Source: Rhizobium sp. J15
GTDB taxonomy: Bacteria; Pseudomonadota; Alphaproteobacteria; Rhizobiales; Rhizobiaceae
NCBI RefSeq assembly: GCF_002531825.1
Contig: NZ_NWSX01000026.1
Location: 1 to 64,000, forward strand
Direction of reading: 5' to 3'
DNA: 64,000 bases
The notes under the pieces are model-generated. The model did not search any database and had not been told where the DNA came from. It saw nothing but the letters and a program-made list of their open reading frames with translations. Of this stretch, positions 8,409 to 15,774 are shown one piece after another. The stretch's first letter is position 1. Each line of letters opens with the position of its first letter. Position numbers and translations under genes: made by a program.

Positions 8409-8546
8409 GCCCCTCACCCTAACCCTCTCCCCGTAAACGGGGCGAGGGGACGTGCCCTGCGAGAAGCTGGCGAGGGACCGAGAGGTTGCGGCTTGTCCCC
8501 TTCGCCCCGTTTACGGGGAGAAGGTGGCGGCAGCCGGATGAGGGGC
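8409..8546. repeat. Rhizobial palindromic repeat (RIME-like), full copy
   Basis: 138-base element starting 'gcccctcaccctaaccctc' and ending 'gccggatgaggggc', with nested 'ccccgtaaacgggg' and 'cgccccgtttacgggg' hairpins. It is closely similar in length and sequence to 32372-32511. The 3' end of the histidine kinase gene runs into it. Confidence 0.85.
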
Positions 8547-10451
8547 TATTCCTTGCGCCTCGGCGCTCCGTATCGCCGCAGGTGCGCGCGGCAGATCGAC
8601 GTGGAACGTTGCGCCGCCCTCCCGGTTGCTGAAGCCGAGCGTGCCGCCCATGGCGTCGATCAGATGTTTGGAGAGCGCCAGCCCGAGGCCGGTTCCTTCC
8701 TGGCTGATGCGCTCGGCGCCCAGCCGGTCGAAGGGGGTGAACAGGCGCGCGACGCGCTCGGCCGGAATGCCGGGGCCGGTATCGCTGACCTCGATGCGGA
8801 TGCGGTCGTCGAGCACCCGGTGGCTGACGGTGACGCTGCCCCGCGGGCGATTGTATTTCACCGCATTGGAAAGCAGGTTGAGGAACACCTGGAGGAGACG
8901 CCGGCGGTCGGCGAGCACCGTCAGATCCGGTTCGGCCTCGGTGACTTCGATGCGGATCTGCTGCTTGCCGCAGAGCGGCCTTGCGAGCGCCACGGCTTCC
9001 TCGATCACCTCGGCGACGGGCTGCGGCTCGACGGTGAGATCCATGCGCCCGGCCTCGATCCGCGCCATGTCGAGCACCTCGTCGATCAGGCTCAGCAGGT
9101 GCCGGCCGGCCCGCAATATCTGCGCGACGCTCTCCCGGGATTCGGCGTCGGTAACATCCATTTCCAGAAGCTGGGCGAAACCGAGAACGGAATTCAGCGG
9201 CGTGCGCAGCTCATGGCTCATGCGCGACAGGAATTCGCTCTTGGCGTTGCTGGCGCGCACCGCATCCTCGCGGGCGGCAAGCAGCGCCTCCTCGAACTGT
9301 TTGCGCTCGGTAATGTCGCGGGTGATCTTGGAAAAGCCGCGCAGCCGCCCGGTCTCGTCGTGAAGGGCGGTGACGACGACATGCGACCAGAAGCGCGAGC
9401 CGTCCTTGCGCAGGCGCCAGCCCTCCGCTTCGGTGCGGCCGTGCAGGGCTGCCTTGGAAAGTTCCTCTCCCGGAAATGTCTCTCTGGTCGGGGCGGGATA
9501 GAAGCGGGAGAAATGCTGGCCGACGATCTCTTCGGCCTGGTAGCCGGTGATCCGCGCAGCACCGGCATTCCAGCTCACCACCCGCCCGTCGGGATCGAGC
9601 CCGAAGATGCCGTAATCGCTGACGCCCTCGACCAGCTGGCGGAAGCGCTCCTCGCTCTCGGTCAGATCGGCCTCGCGCTTTTTCAGAAGCACGCTCGCAT
9701 CGGCGAGCGCCTGTCCGAGATTGCCGAGCTCATCGCGGAAGGGATCGGCCGATGTCACGACCTCGCCCTGCGAGAGGCGGTGCGCCTCGGCTTTCAGCGC
9801 ATGCACGCGGCGCACGATGCTGGCCGAAAACAGGAAGACGGCGACGAGCGCGCCGGCAAAGCCGAGAAAGCCGGCTGATATCATCAGGCTGCGCGACAGG
9901 GTGCGGACCCGGTCGGCGGCCTGCGTCCGGGCGTTGAGGAGATCGGCCTCGCGCCGGTTCATCGCGTCGATCTCCTGCCGCAGCATATCGAGCACCTGCT
10001 TGCCCTCGATGAGCTTGGCGGCCAGATCCTCGCGCCCGCCGGCGCGCAGGATGTCGGCCTGTTTCAGGAGCTGCAGACGGTCGACCTTGGCATCGACCAA
10101 GGCGCTGATGCGCTCGAGGCGGGCCTTCTGCTCTTCGTCGCGCAAGCGCCGGCCGACCTCGTCGAGCACGACGGGCAGCCTGTCCTCCGCCCGGTTGAAG
10201 GGATCGAGAAAATCGGCCCTGCCGGTCAGCAGGTAGCCGCGCATGGCCGTCGCCGCTTCGGCGATCAGCGCATGCAGCTCCTGAATGCCGGACTGGATTT
10301 CCAGCGTCACCCGCACCTGATCCTCGGCAATGCGGCTCTGCCGGTCGGCGACGAAGACCGAGGCGAGCGCGGCCAAGAGCAGCGCCAGCGGCACCATGAT
10401 GATGACGATGCCCTTTGCCCTGAGCGGCAGGTCGGCGAAGCGCGGCATCAT
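8511..10451 (-). CDS. Membrane PAS-domain sensor histidine kinase with CHASE3-like sensor
   Basis: 646 residues. Order: transmembrane helix about 13-34; a helical periplasmic CHASE3-like region about 38-185 (MRGYLLTGRADFLDPF is typical); transmembrane helix about 188-210; HAMP about 210-265; PAS about 266-385; HisKA with phospho-His413 in SHELRTPLN; HATPase with NAVKYN, DTGPGIP and GTGLGLALS. It autophosphorylates and passes phosphate to a response regulator. It starts inside the last codon of the LuxR-type regulator upstream (4-base overlap). The last ten or so codons and the stop come from a palindromic repeat (8409-8546), so the C-terminal tail is repeat-encoded. Confidence 0.93.
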   Translation of the reverse strand: MMPRFADLPLRAKGIVIIMVPLALLLAALASVFVADRQSRIAEDQVRVTLEIQSGIQELHALIAEAATAMRGYLLTGRADFLDPFNRAEDRLPVVLDEVGRRLRDEEQKARLERISALVDAKVDRLQLLKQADILRAGGREDLAAKLIEGKQVLDMLRQEIDAMNRREADLLNARTQAADRVRTLSRSLMISAGFLGFAGALVAVFLFSASIVRRVHALKAEAHRLSQGEVVTSADPFRDELGNLGQALADASVLLKKREADLTESEERFRQLVEGVSDYGIFGLDPDGRVVSWNAGAARITGYQAEEIVGQHFSRFYPAPTRETFPGEELSKAALHGRTEAEGWRLRKDGSRFWSHVVVTALHDETGRLRGFSKITRDITERKQFEEALLAAREDAVRASNAKSEFLSRMSHELRTPLNSVLGFAQLLEMDVTDAESRESVAQILRAGRHLLSLIDEVLDMARIEAGRMDLTVEPQPVAEVIEEAVALARPLCGKQQIRIEVTEAEPDLTVLADRRRLLQVFLNLLSNAVKYNRPRGSVTVSHRVLDDRIRIEVSDTGPGIPAERVARLFTPFDRLGAERISQEGTGLGLALSKHLIDAMGGTLGFSNREGGATFHVDLPRAPAAIRSAEAQGIAPHPAAATFSP

Positions 10452-11107
10452 GGCTCTTCCCTTGCCGTCTGCACCAGCCCGCCGCGCACCGCCATGACGG
10501 CGGCCTGCGTGCGGTCGCCGGCGCCGAGCTTGGCGATGATGCGCTCGACATGGATCTTGACGGTGCCGGGCGAGATCTTCAGCGCCCGGCCGATCTCCTT
10601 GTTGGTCAGGCCCTCGGCCACCTTGGTCAGCACCTCGCGCTCGCGCACGGTCAGCGTTTCCAAGGCGCTGGCATTGGTCTGCGGCTTGGTGGCGGCGCGC
10701 TTCAGCAGCCTTGCGACCAGCGGCCCGTCGAAGAAGGCGTCGCCCGAAAGCACGCGGCGGATGGTGCGCAGAATGTCGTCGCGGCTCGCATCCTTCAGCA
10801 GATAGCCGGTGGCGCCGGCCTCGATCGCCGCTTCCAGATAATCGAGGCTGTCATGCATGGTGATGATCATCACCCGGGTGCCGGGCGAGACGCGCCGGAT
10901 TTCCCGCGTCGCCGCTAGCCCATCCATGCGGGGCATGCGGATATCGAGCAGCGCCAGATCAGGCTTGTGCAGGGCTGCGGCCTCCACCGCCTCCGTGCCG
11001 TCGCGCACATCAAGAGCGACATGGAAATCCTCCTGGCCGCCGATCATGGCGATCAGGCCGGCGCGGGCGATGTCGTGATCGTCGGCGACGAGAATGGATG
11101 CGGTCAT
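10448..11107 (-). CDS. NarL/FixJ family response regulator
   Basis: 219 residues. Receiver domain 1-120 with ADDHD, Asp55 in LALLDIRMPRMDG and Lys in LLKDA, followed by a LuxR-type HTH (LTVREREVLTKVAEGLTNKEIGRALKISPGTVKIHVERI) at about 148-200. Overlaps the upstream sensor kinase gene and the downstream kinase gene by 4 bases each, so translation of all three is probably coupled. Its direct partner is most likely the HisKA_3 kinase at 11104-12225, as NarL regulators pair with that kinase class. Confidence 0.93.
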   Translation of the reverse strand: MTASILVADDHDIARAGLIAMIGGQEDFHVALDVRDGTEAVEAAALHKPDLALLDIRMPRMDGLAATREIRRVSPGTRVMIITMHDSLDYLEAAIEAGATGYLLKDASRDDILRTIRRVLSGDAFFDGPLVARLLKRAATKPQTNASALETLTVREREVLTKVAEGLTNKEIGRALKISPGTVKIHVERIIAKLGAGDRTQAAVMAVRGGLVQTAREEP

Positions 11108-12225
11108 CCCGCCGTCTCCTGCGTGAGGGGTGCCGCGGCGCGGACATGTGTACCGCCGGAAGCGCCGGCGCCGATCTCGAAACGGCCGCCGAGCAGCGCC
11201 AGCCTTTCGCGCATGCCAGCAATGCCGAGCCGGGCGCCCCTGCCCTGAACCTCAGCATGGCGTGCCTCGCCGATGCCCTTGCCGTCGTCGATCACTTCGA
11301 GATGGGCCTGGCCCGCGCCGTCTTCGAAAAGCCGCACGACGAGCCGGCTCGCCTCGGCGTGCTTGACCGCATTGGTGATCGCCTCCTGGGCGACGCGGTA
11401 GAAGATGATGCCGGTCGAGGCCGGCCAGCGGTCGGCCCCGGCATCGAGATCGGCGATCACCTCCATGCCGTCGATCGCGTCGAGACGGGTGCGCAGCGCG
11501 GCGGCGACGCCGAGATCGTCGAGCTCGGGCGGGCGAAGATCGGCGATGGCGGCGCGCAGATCGGCGACGGAATGGCGGGCGAGGGCCGCGAGCTGGTCGA
11601 TGTCAGGCTTCAGCGCATGCGCCTCGCCGATGCGGGCGGCGAGATCCTGCAGGCGGTAGCTGAGGCCGGCGGCGAGCTGTGCGGCGCCGTCATGCAGATC
11701 GAGCGCCACCCGCTGCCGCTCCTGCTCTTGCGCCTGGATCAGCTGCGCGACAAGCGCCGCGAGTTCGCTGCGCTGGCGTTCGAGATCGCCGAGCAGCGCC
11801 TGCTTTTCCGCCGCCTGCCGTTCGAGATTGCAGGCATCGGCGAGCTGGCCGGCCACCACTTCCAGCGTCTGCCGGTCGTCTGCATCGAGGGCGCGCGCCT
11901 TTGCACCGGTCAGCGTCAGGGAAAGAGCGGCGCCTTCCTCTGATGCAAAGAGGATCGCGTCATTGCCGGCCGGCCGGCCGATCGTCAGCTGCGTGCGCGT
12001 CTCTCCCTGCGGTGCCGGAAAGCTGAGCGTCGCAAGCGTGGCACCGGCGAAATCGGCAAGCCGCGACAGGACCTCGGGTGCCGCCGTTGCGAAGGCCCCA
12101 GCATCGAGCAGGCTGCGCGTCTCGATGATGAAACGCAGCCGCGCCGCCCGCGCTTCCGCCGCCCGGTAAAGCGCTCTCATCTCCGCCACATCGAGCGAAT
12201 GCGTCGTATCTATGGTATGCTCCAT
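11104..12225 (-). CDS. Cytosolic sensor histidine kinase, NarX/DegS-type (HisKA_3)
   Basis: 373 residues without an obvious transmembrane segment. The N-terminal 130 residues look GAF-like; a coiled-coil rich in QEQERQRVALDLHDG follows, carrying phospho-His178 in the HisKA_3 motif, then HATPase with VIDDGKGIG and GIAGMRERLALLGG. It heads a three-gene overlapping set with the NarL regulator and a second kinase, so two kinases of different classes are co-produced with one LuxR-type regulator. The signal is unknown. Confidence 0.91.
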   Translation of the reverse strand: MEHTIDTTHSLDVAEMRALYRAAEARAARLRFIIETRSLLDAGAFATAAPEVLSRLADFAGATLATLSFPAPQGETRTQLTIGRPAGNDAILFASEEGAALSLTLTGAKARALDADDRQTLEVVAGQLADACNLERQAAEKQALLGDLERQRSELAALVAQLIQAQEQERQRVALDLHDGAAQLAAGLSYRLQDLAARIGEAHALKPDIDQLAALARHSVADLRAAIADLRPPELDDLGVAAALRTRLDAIDGMEVIADLDAGADRWPASTGIIFYRVAQEAITNAVKHAEASRLVVRLFEDGAGQAHLEVIDDGKGIGEARHAEVQGRGARLGIAGMRERLALLGGRFEIGAGASGGTHVRAAAPLTQETAG

Positions 12226-12418
12226 GCCCAGCGGGGGCTGTTCCTGAAATCAATGACGCGGGCACGATAGTCATTCCGGCGGGAATGTCATCTATGCCGT
12301 TCGGCAGACCGGATCGAAGCCACCCGGCAGATGGGGCTGCGGTGCGCCGGCGCTTAACTATCGGTCATGCGGTTGACCGATGCGATGTCGCCCGGGACCG
12401 CCACAAAGGAACTCAAAC

Positions 12419-12874
12419 ATGCGTACGATCATTGCTGCCGCCCTTGTCATCGGTTTCGTCCAGGTCCAGTCGGCCAGCGCGGCCGAAACGGCGACCTGCG
12501 CGCCGGTGAGCGAAGAACAGGTCGCCAAGCTCTTCGACCGCTGGAACGCCTCGCTGGCGACGCTCAATCCCGAGGAGGTCGCCAAGAACTACAGCGCAGA
12601 TTCCGTGCTGCTGGCGACGCTGGCGAACAAGCCGCGCCTCACCCAGGAAGAGCGGATCGACTATTTCAAGCACTTCCTGGAAAAGGGCCCCAAGGGCCAT
12701 ATCGACAGCCGCACCATCAAGACCGGCTGCAACTGGGCGGTCGATACCGGCACCTACACCTTCACCATGAAGGACGGCTCGAAGGTGCCCGCCCGCTATA
12801 CCTACACCTATGAGTTCAAGGACGGGAACTGGCTGATCACCTCCCACCACTCCTCGATGATGCCGGAGAAGTAA
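12419..12874 (+). CDS. Exported SgcJ/EcaC family (NTF2-like) protein
   Basis: 151 residues from ATG 12419 (MRTIIAAALVIGFVQ), with a signal peptide ending near ASAAE. The mature domain (VAKLFDRWNASLATLNPEEVAKNYSADSVLLATLANKPR ... YTYEFKDGNWLITSHHSSMMP) is the cystatin-like fold of SgcJ/EcaC and CaMKII-association-domain proteins. A GTCAACCGCATGACC-like divergent spacer separates it from the kinase operon. Substrate unknown; probably periplasmic. Confidence 0.86.
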   Translation: MRTIIAAALVIGFVQVQSASAAETATCAPVSEEQVAKLFDRWNASLATLNPEEVAKNYSADSVLLATLANKPRLTQEERIDYFKHFLEKGPKGHIDSRTIKTGCNWAVDTGTYTFTMKDGSKVPARYTYTYEFKDGNWLITSHHSSMMPEK

Positions 12875-12894
12875 AGGTCCGACCGATCCGGCAG

Positions 12895-12927
12895 GGAGAT
12901 CCCGTGTCCATCCCACACGGGATCTCC
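12895..12927 (+). terminator. Strong hairpin downstream of the SgcJ-like gene
   Basis: GGAGATCCCGTGT and ACACGGGATCTCC form a perfect 13-base-pair stem with a 7-base loop, 20 bases after the stop codon. There is no clear U-run, so it may act as a terminator or an mRNA stabiliser. Confidence 0.6.
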
Positions 12928-12959
12928 TGATTGCGGACGATGCCTGCCAACGTCCCTTT

Positions 12960-13037
12960 CGTCATGCGTGGGCTTGTGCCCTGAGCATCTGCTAGGGTTG
13001 AGATGCGGCAGATCCTCGGCACAAGGCCGAGGATGAT
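12960..13037. repeat. Rhizobial short palindromic repeat, type 2, copy 1
   Basis: About 78 bases, beginning 'cgtcatgcgtgggcttgtgc' and ending 'ggcacaaggccgaggatga'. It shares both ends with 15312-15390, and 'gatcctcggcacaaggccgag' is identical in both copies apart from flanks. It can fold through cctcggc/gccgagg. Confidence 0.75.
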
Positions 13038-13137
13038 AAGTTGGATGCGACACCCGGGAGCTTTGACGGCCGGGCGGGATCGGGTAGCATCCCCGGGCAG
13101 CGGCAAGGCCGTTGAAGCGGCCGGCCCGGGAGACGCG

Positions 13138-13689
13138 ATGATGAAGCACGGATTTCTGATGTTTACGGTGCTCGCGCTCGGCTCGGCATGGCCGGTGTCC
13201 GGCGTCCTCGCCGCGGCGCAGCCGATTTTCTGGAGCGCCTTGCGGCCGGCCGATCAGGCGAGGGCGACGGTTCCGCTGTCGCCAAAAGCGGTCAGCGGCC
13301 CGCAGGGCGAAACCCTGGTCTGGCGCGACGAGGGCCATCCGGTCGAACTGACCGGCTTCGTGCTGCCGACCGATCAGGACGGCGATCTCGTCTATGAATT
13401 CCTGCTGGTGCCCTGGGCCGGGGCCTGCAGCCACATGCCCACGCCGCCGCCCAACCAGCTGGTTCGCGTCGTTCCGCAGGAGCCGCTGCACCTCGAAAAA
13501 ATCTATGAGACCGTCACCGTGACGGGCACGCTGCGGCCCGGCCTCGATCAGGCGCAGTTCTTCATGATCGACGGCGTCCGCGTCCTCTCCTACGGCTACA
13601 GCATGGGCCATGCCGAGGTGGCGAAGGCGACGGCGACGAAGGATCCCGATCTGCTGTCGCTTTCGCCTTTCGGTGTCGTGCCGCGCTAG
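13138..13689 (+). CDS. Exported DUF3299 protein
   Basis: 183 residues (ATG at 13138 or 13141). Signal peptide MKHGFLMFTVLALGSAWPVSGVLAA. The core HPVELTGFVLPTDQDGDLVYEFLLVPWAGACSHMPTPPPNQLV is the signature of DUF3299 proteins, with a conserved Cys-x-His pair. Function of the family is unknown; members are periplasmic or lipoproteins, often near transporters. Here it stands alone ahead of vapBC, separated by a vapB operator palindrome. Confidence 0.82.
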   Translation: MMKHGFLMFTVLALGSAWPVSGVLAAAQPIFWSALRPADQARATVPLSPKAVSGPQGETLVWRDEGHPVELTGFVLPTDQDGDLVYEFLLVPWAGACSHMPTPPPNQLVRVVPQEPLHLEKIYETVTVTGTLRPGLDQAQFFMIDGVRVLSYGYSMGHAEVAKATATKDPDLLSLSPFGVVPR

Positions 13690-13711
13690 CTTGCGCGAAC
13701 ATCGCCGAGTG

Positions 13712-13735
13712 CGTATATACATAAGAATATATACG
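13712..13735. promoter_or_regulatory. vapBC operator palindrome
   Basis: CGTATATA and TATATACG form a perfect 8-base inverted repeat separated by 8 bases, ending 19 bases before the vapB start codon. AbrB-type VapB antitoxins usually repress their own promoter through such palindromes; the AT-rich arms also overlap the likely -10 region. Confidence 0.7.
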
Positions 13736-13754
13736 AAAATCGCGGAGGCTTCCC

Positions 13755-14015
13755 ATGCCCCAATATGCGCGCGTGTTTCAATCCGGCAATTCGCAGGCCG
13801 TCCGGCTGCCGAAGGAATTCCGCTTCGATGTCGACCAGGTGGAGGTGACGCGCGAAGGCGATGCGGTCATTCTGCGGCCGCGCGCCGATTCCGGCATGCG
13901 CTGGGCGTCCCTGAGGAGCGCCCTCGAACGCGGCCTCAGCGACGATTTTCTGGCGCAAGGACGCGAGCAGCCGGAGGATCAGGAGAGGCCGGATCTTCAG
14001 GACCTCTTCAAGTGA
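13755..14015 (+). CDS. vapB: VapB-type antitoxin (AbrB/SpoVT fold)
   Basis: 86 residues. The N-terminal swapped-hairpin AbrB domain reads ARVFQSGNSQAVRLPKEFRFDVDQVEV, the usual VapB/MazE-like pattern; the acidic C-terminal tail should bind and block the VapC active site. GCGGAGG precedes the ATG. Stop codon overlaps the vapC GTG (GTGA), the classic arrangement for coupled production. Confidence 0.92.
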   Translation: MPQYARVFQSGNSQAVRLPKEFRFDVDQVEVTREGDAVILRPRADSGMRWASLRSALERGLSDDFLAQGREQPEDQERPDLQDLFK

Positions 14016-14416
14016 TCACGCATCTTCTCGACACCAATGCGGTGACCGCGCTGATCGGCAGGAAATCCGACGCATTGCTGACGCGCGTGATCGGCAGCGA
14101 CGAAGGATCGATCGGACTTTCCACCATCGTCATGCATGAACTCTATTACGGCGCCTATAAGAGCGCGAAAATTTCCTACAACCTCGAAACTCTGCGCCTG
14201 TTCATGGCGGATTTCCCGGCGGTCGGTTTCGAGCGCGAGGATGCGCTGGCATCAGGAGAGATCCGCGCGGCATTGGCGGCAAAGGGAACGCCGATCGGTC
14301 CCTATGACGTGCTGATCGCCGCGCAGGCGAAGACGCGGGATCTCGTTCTCATCACGAACAATCTCGGCGAGTTCCGTCGCGTGGATGGCCTGCGCGTCGA
14401 GGATTGGACGGTCTGA
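14012..14416 (+). CDS. vapC: VapC-type PIN-domain ribonuclease toxin
   Basis: 134 residues from the GTG that overlaps the vapB stop. PIN acidic residues are visible: Asp in LLDTNAVTALIG, Glu in STIVMHELYYGA, and Asp in IGPYDVLIAAQA, with the final ITNNLGEFRRVDGLRVEDW segment typical of VapC. VapC toxins cleave specific RNAs (often initiator tRNA) when released from VapB. All catalytic positions appear intact, so the pair is probably active. Confidence 0.92.
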   Translation: MITHLLDTNAVTALIGRKSDALLTRVIGSDEGSIGLSTIVMHELYYGAYKSAKISYNLETLRLFMADFPAVGFEREDALASGEIRAALAAKGTPIGPYDVLIAAQAKTRDLVLITNNLGEFRRVDGLRVEDWTV

Positions 14417-14440
14417 CGGTAGCCCCGGCAGCCTCTCGCA

Positions 14441-15166
14441 TCATATGTCGAAGGCGCTCGGCAGGATCACCATGTCGCGGATCGTCACGTTGCGCGGCCG
14501 GGTCAGCATGAAGACGACGGCTTCCGCGACTTCGCGCGGTTCGATCAGCGCGCCCGCCTCTTTTGCCTTGCGCAGGTTCTCCTCCGGCCAGTCTTTCAGC
14601 AGCGCGCTGATGACGGGACCCGGCGAGACGGAGCCGACGCGGATGCCGTTCTTCAGGAGCTGCCGCCGCATGGTCTGGACGAAGCAGTGCATCGCCCATT
14701 TCGAAGGAGAGTAGACCGGCTCCCATGGAACCGCGGCATGGCCCGCGACCGAACTGGTGACGATGATGTCTCCCGTCCCTCGCTCGATCATATGGGGTAT
14801 GACCGTCCGGACGTTCTTGATGACCACGTTGACGTTCAGATTGAGCATGCGGTCGATCGCATCGAGGTCGGCCTCCGCCAGATCTCCGCCGATATAAGTG
14901 CCGGCATTGGCATGGAAGATGTCGAGCTGACCGGCCTTCGAGAGAATGCCGTCGAGCAGACCGGCGCAATCCTCCGGGTTGAGAAGGTCGAGCGGCAGCG
15001 CGATCGCCTTCTCTCCGAGCCTGCCGCAGGCCGCCTCCAGCGCCGCCTCGTCCCGATCGATCATCACGACCGTACCGCCCGCCGCGATGACCGCCTCGGT
15101 CATCGCCAATCCAATGCCCGAGGCAGCGCCGGTGATGGCGGCGATTTTACCCTGCAAACCGTTCAT
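14441..15166 (-). CDS. SDR family oxidoreductase
   Basis: 241 residues from ATG 15166 (MNGLQGKIAAITGAASGIG), with GGAGGAG seven bases upstream. Contains the NAD(P)-binding TGAASGIG motif, NAG in FHANAGTY, catalytic Ser in VTSSVAGH and the canonical Tyr-x-x-x-Lys in YSPSKWAMHC. An acidic residue after beta-2 (MIDRDE) suggests NAD preference. Classical SDR; substrate unknown. It converges on vapC, with only about 25 bases between the stops. Confidence 0.88.
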   Translation of the reverse strand: MNGLQGKIAAITGAASGIGLAMTEAVIAAGGTVVMIDRDEAALEAACGRLGEKAIALPLDLLNPEDCAGLLDGILSKAGQLDIFHANAGTYIGGDLAEADLDAIDRMLNLNVNVVIKNVRTVIPHMIERGTGDIIVTSSVAGHAAVPWEPVYSPSKWAMHCFVQTMRRQLLKNGIRVGSVSPGPVISALLKDWPEENLRKAKEAGALIEPREVAEAVVFMLTRPRNVTIRDMVILPSAFDI

Positions 15167-15311
15167 ATCCACTCCTCCAAATGTGTCGATCATCTATCGC
15201 ATTTGAGGTCGGTCATGGCTAGAAGTCTGCGGTGTGGCGGGGATGGTCTAGGCGATTGGGCGCTGGTGCGCCGGGAGCTTCGGCGCGGGAGAGAATGGCT
15301 GACCTCTCGTC

Positions 15312-15390
15312 CGTCATACTCGGGCTTGTCCCGAGTATCTGCCTCCGGTGGATAGGGCAGCAGATCCTCGGCACAAGGCCGAGGACGACG
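15312..15390. repeat. Rhizobial short palindromic repeat, type 2, copy 2
   Basis: 'cgtcatactcgggcttgtcc' to 'ggcacaaggccgaggacgac': a second copy of the element at 12960-13037. Internal inverted words 'actcgggcttgtcccgagt' and 'cctcggcacaaggccgagg' can form two hairpins. It lies in the 608-base gene-free spacer between the SDR and katG, where I see no gene. Confidence 0.75.
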
Positions 15391-15482
15391 CCGAGTAAAA
15401 ATGAAACGGCTGCGGAAAAGTGACCGGAGGCCAACCCCACACTCCTCACCAGTCACTCGTAAACTGGTTATTGAGGTCGGAT

Positions 15483-15647
15483 GCACCACCTCTCCTCCGT
15501 CATTCCTGTGCTCGTCACAGGAATCCAGCCACCGCGCGTCCGCGCGGTGAATGACTTTCCTGAAGGCAAGGAAGTCTCCCGCGCCCAAGGACTTGGGCGC
15601 GCTGGATCCCTGTGACGAGCACAGGGATGACGGAGGAGAGGTGGTGC
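15483..15647. repeat. 165-base element with 47-base inverted arms
   Basis: Arms 15483-15529 and 15601-15647 are reverse complements at 45 of 47 positions, and both differences still allow G-U pairing. The interior adds smaller stems (cgcgcg/cgcgcg and gcgcccaa/ttgggcgc). No open reading frame of note. Looks like a non-autonomous palindromic element of the rhizobial type that would give one very long hairpin if transcribed. Confidence 0.8.
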
Positions 15648-15721
15648 CCATATCCACCTAATCTGACTTGGTGAGACAGGAGAATGAACGCCTTGAGCAA
15701 TACGAGGCATCCCATACAGAC

Positions 15722-15757
15722 AAAAAAACCCGGGCGCGGCCGAAACCGCGCCCGGGC
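15722..15757 (-). terminator. Intrinsic terminator of katG
   Basis: On the minus strand CCCGGGCGCGG and CCGCGCCCGGG (15756-15746 and 15739-15729) form an 11-base-pair GC stem followed directly by seven T residues. It lies 18 bases beyond the katG stop: a textbook rho-independent terminator. Confidence 0.92.
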
Positions 15758-15774
15758 AAAATTCGCTGAACCGA

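Noticed and set aside
15310..15650. Clustered repeats considered as a CRISPR array
   Set aside because: Units are inverted and of different families, with no equal spacing, no unique spacers and no cas genes.
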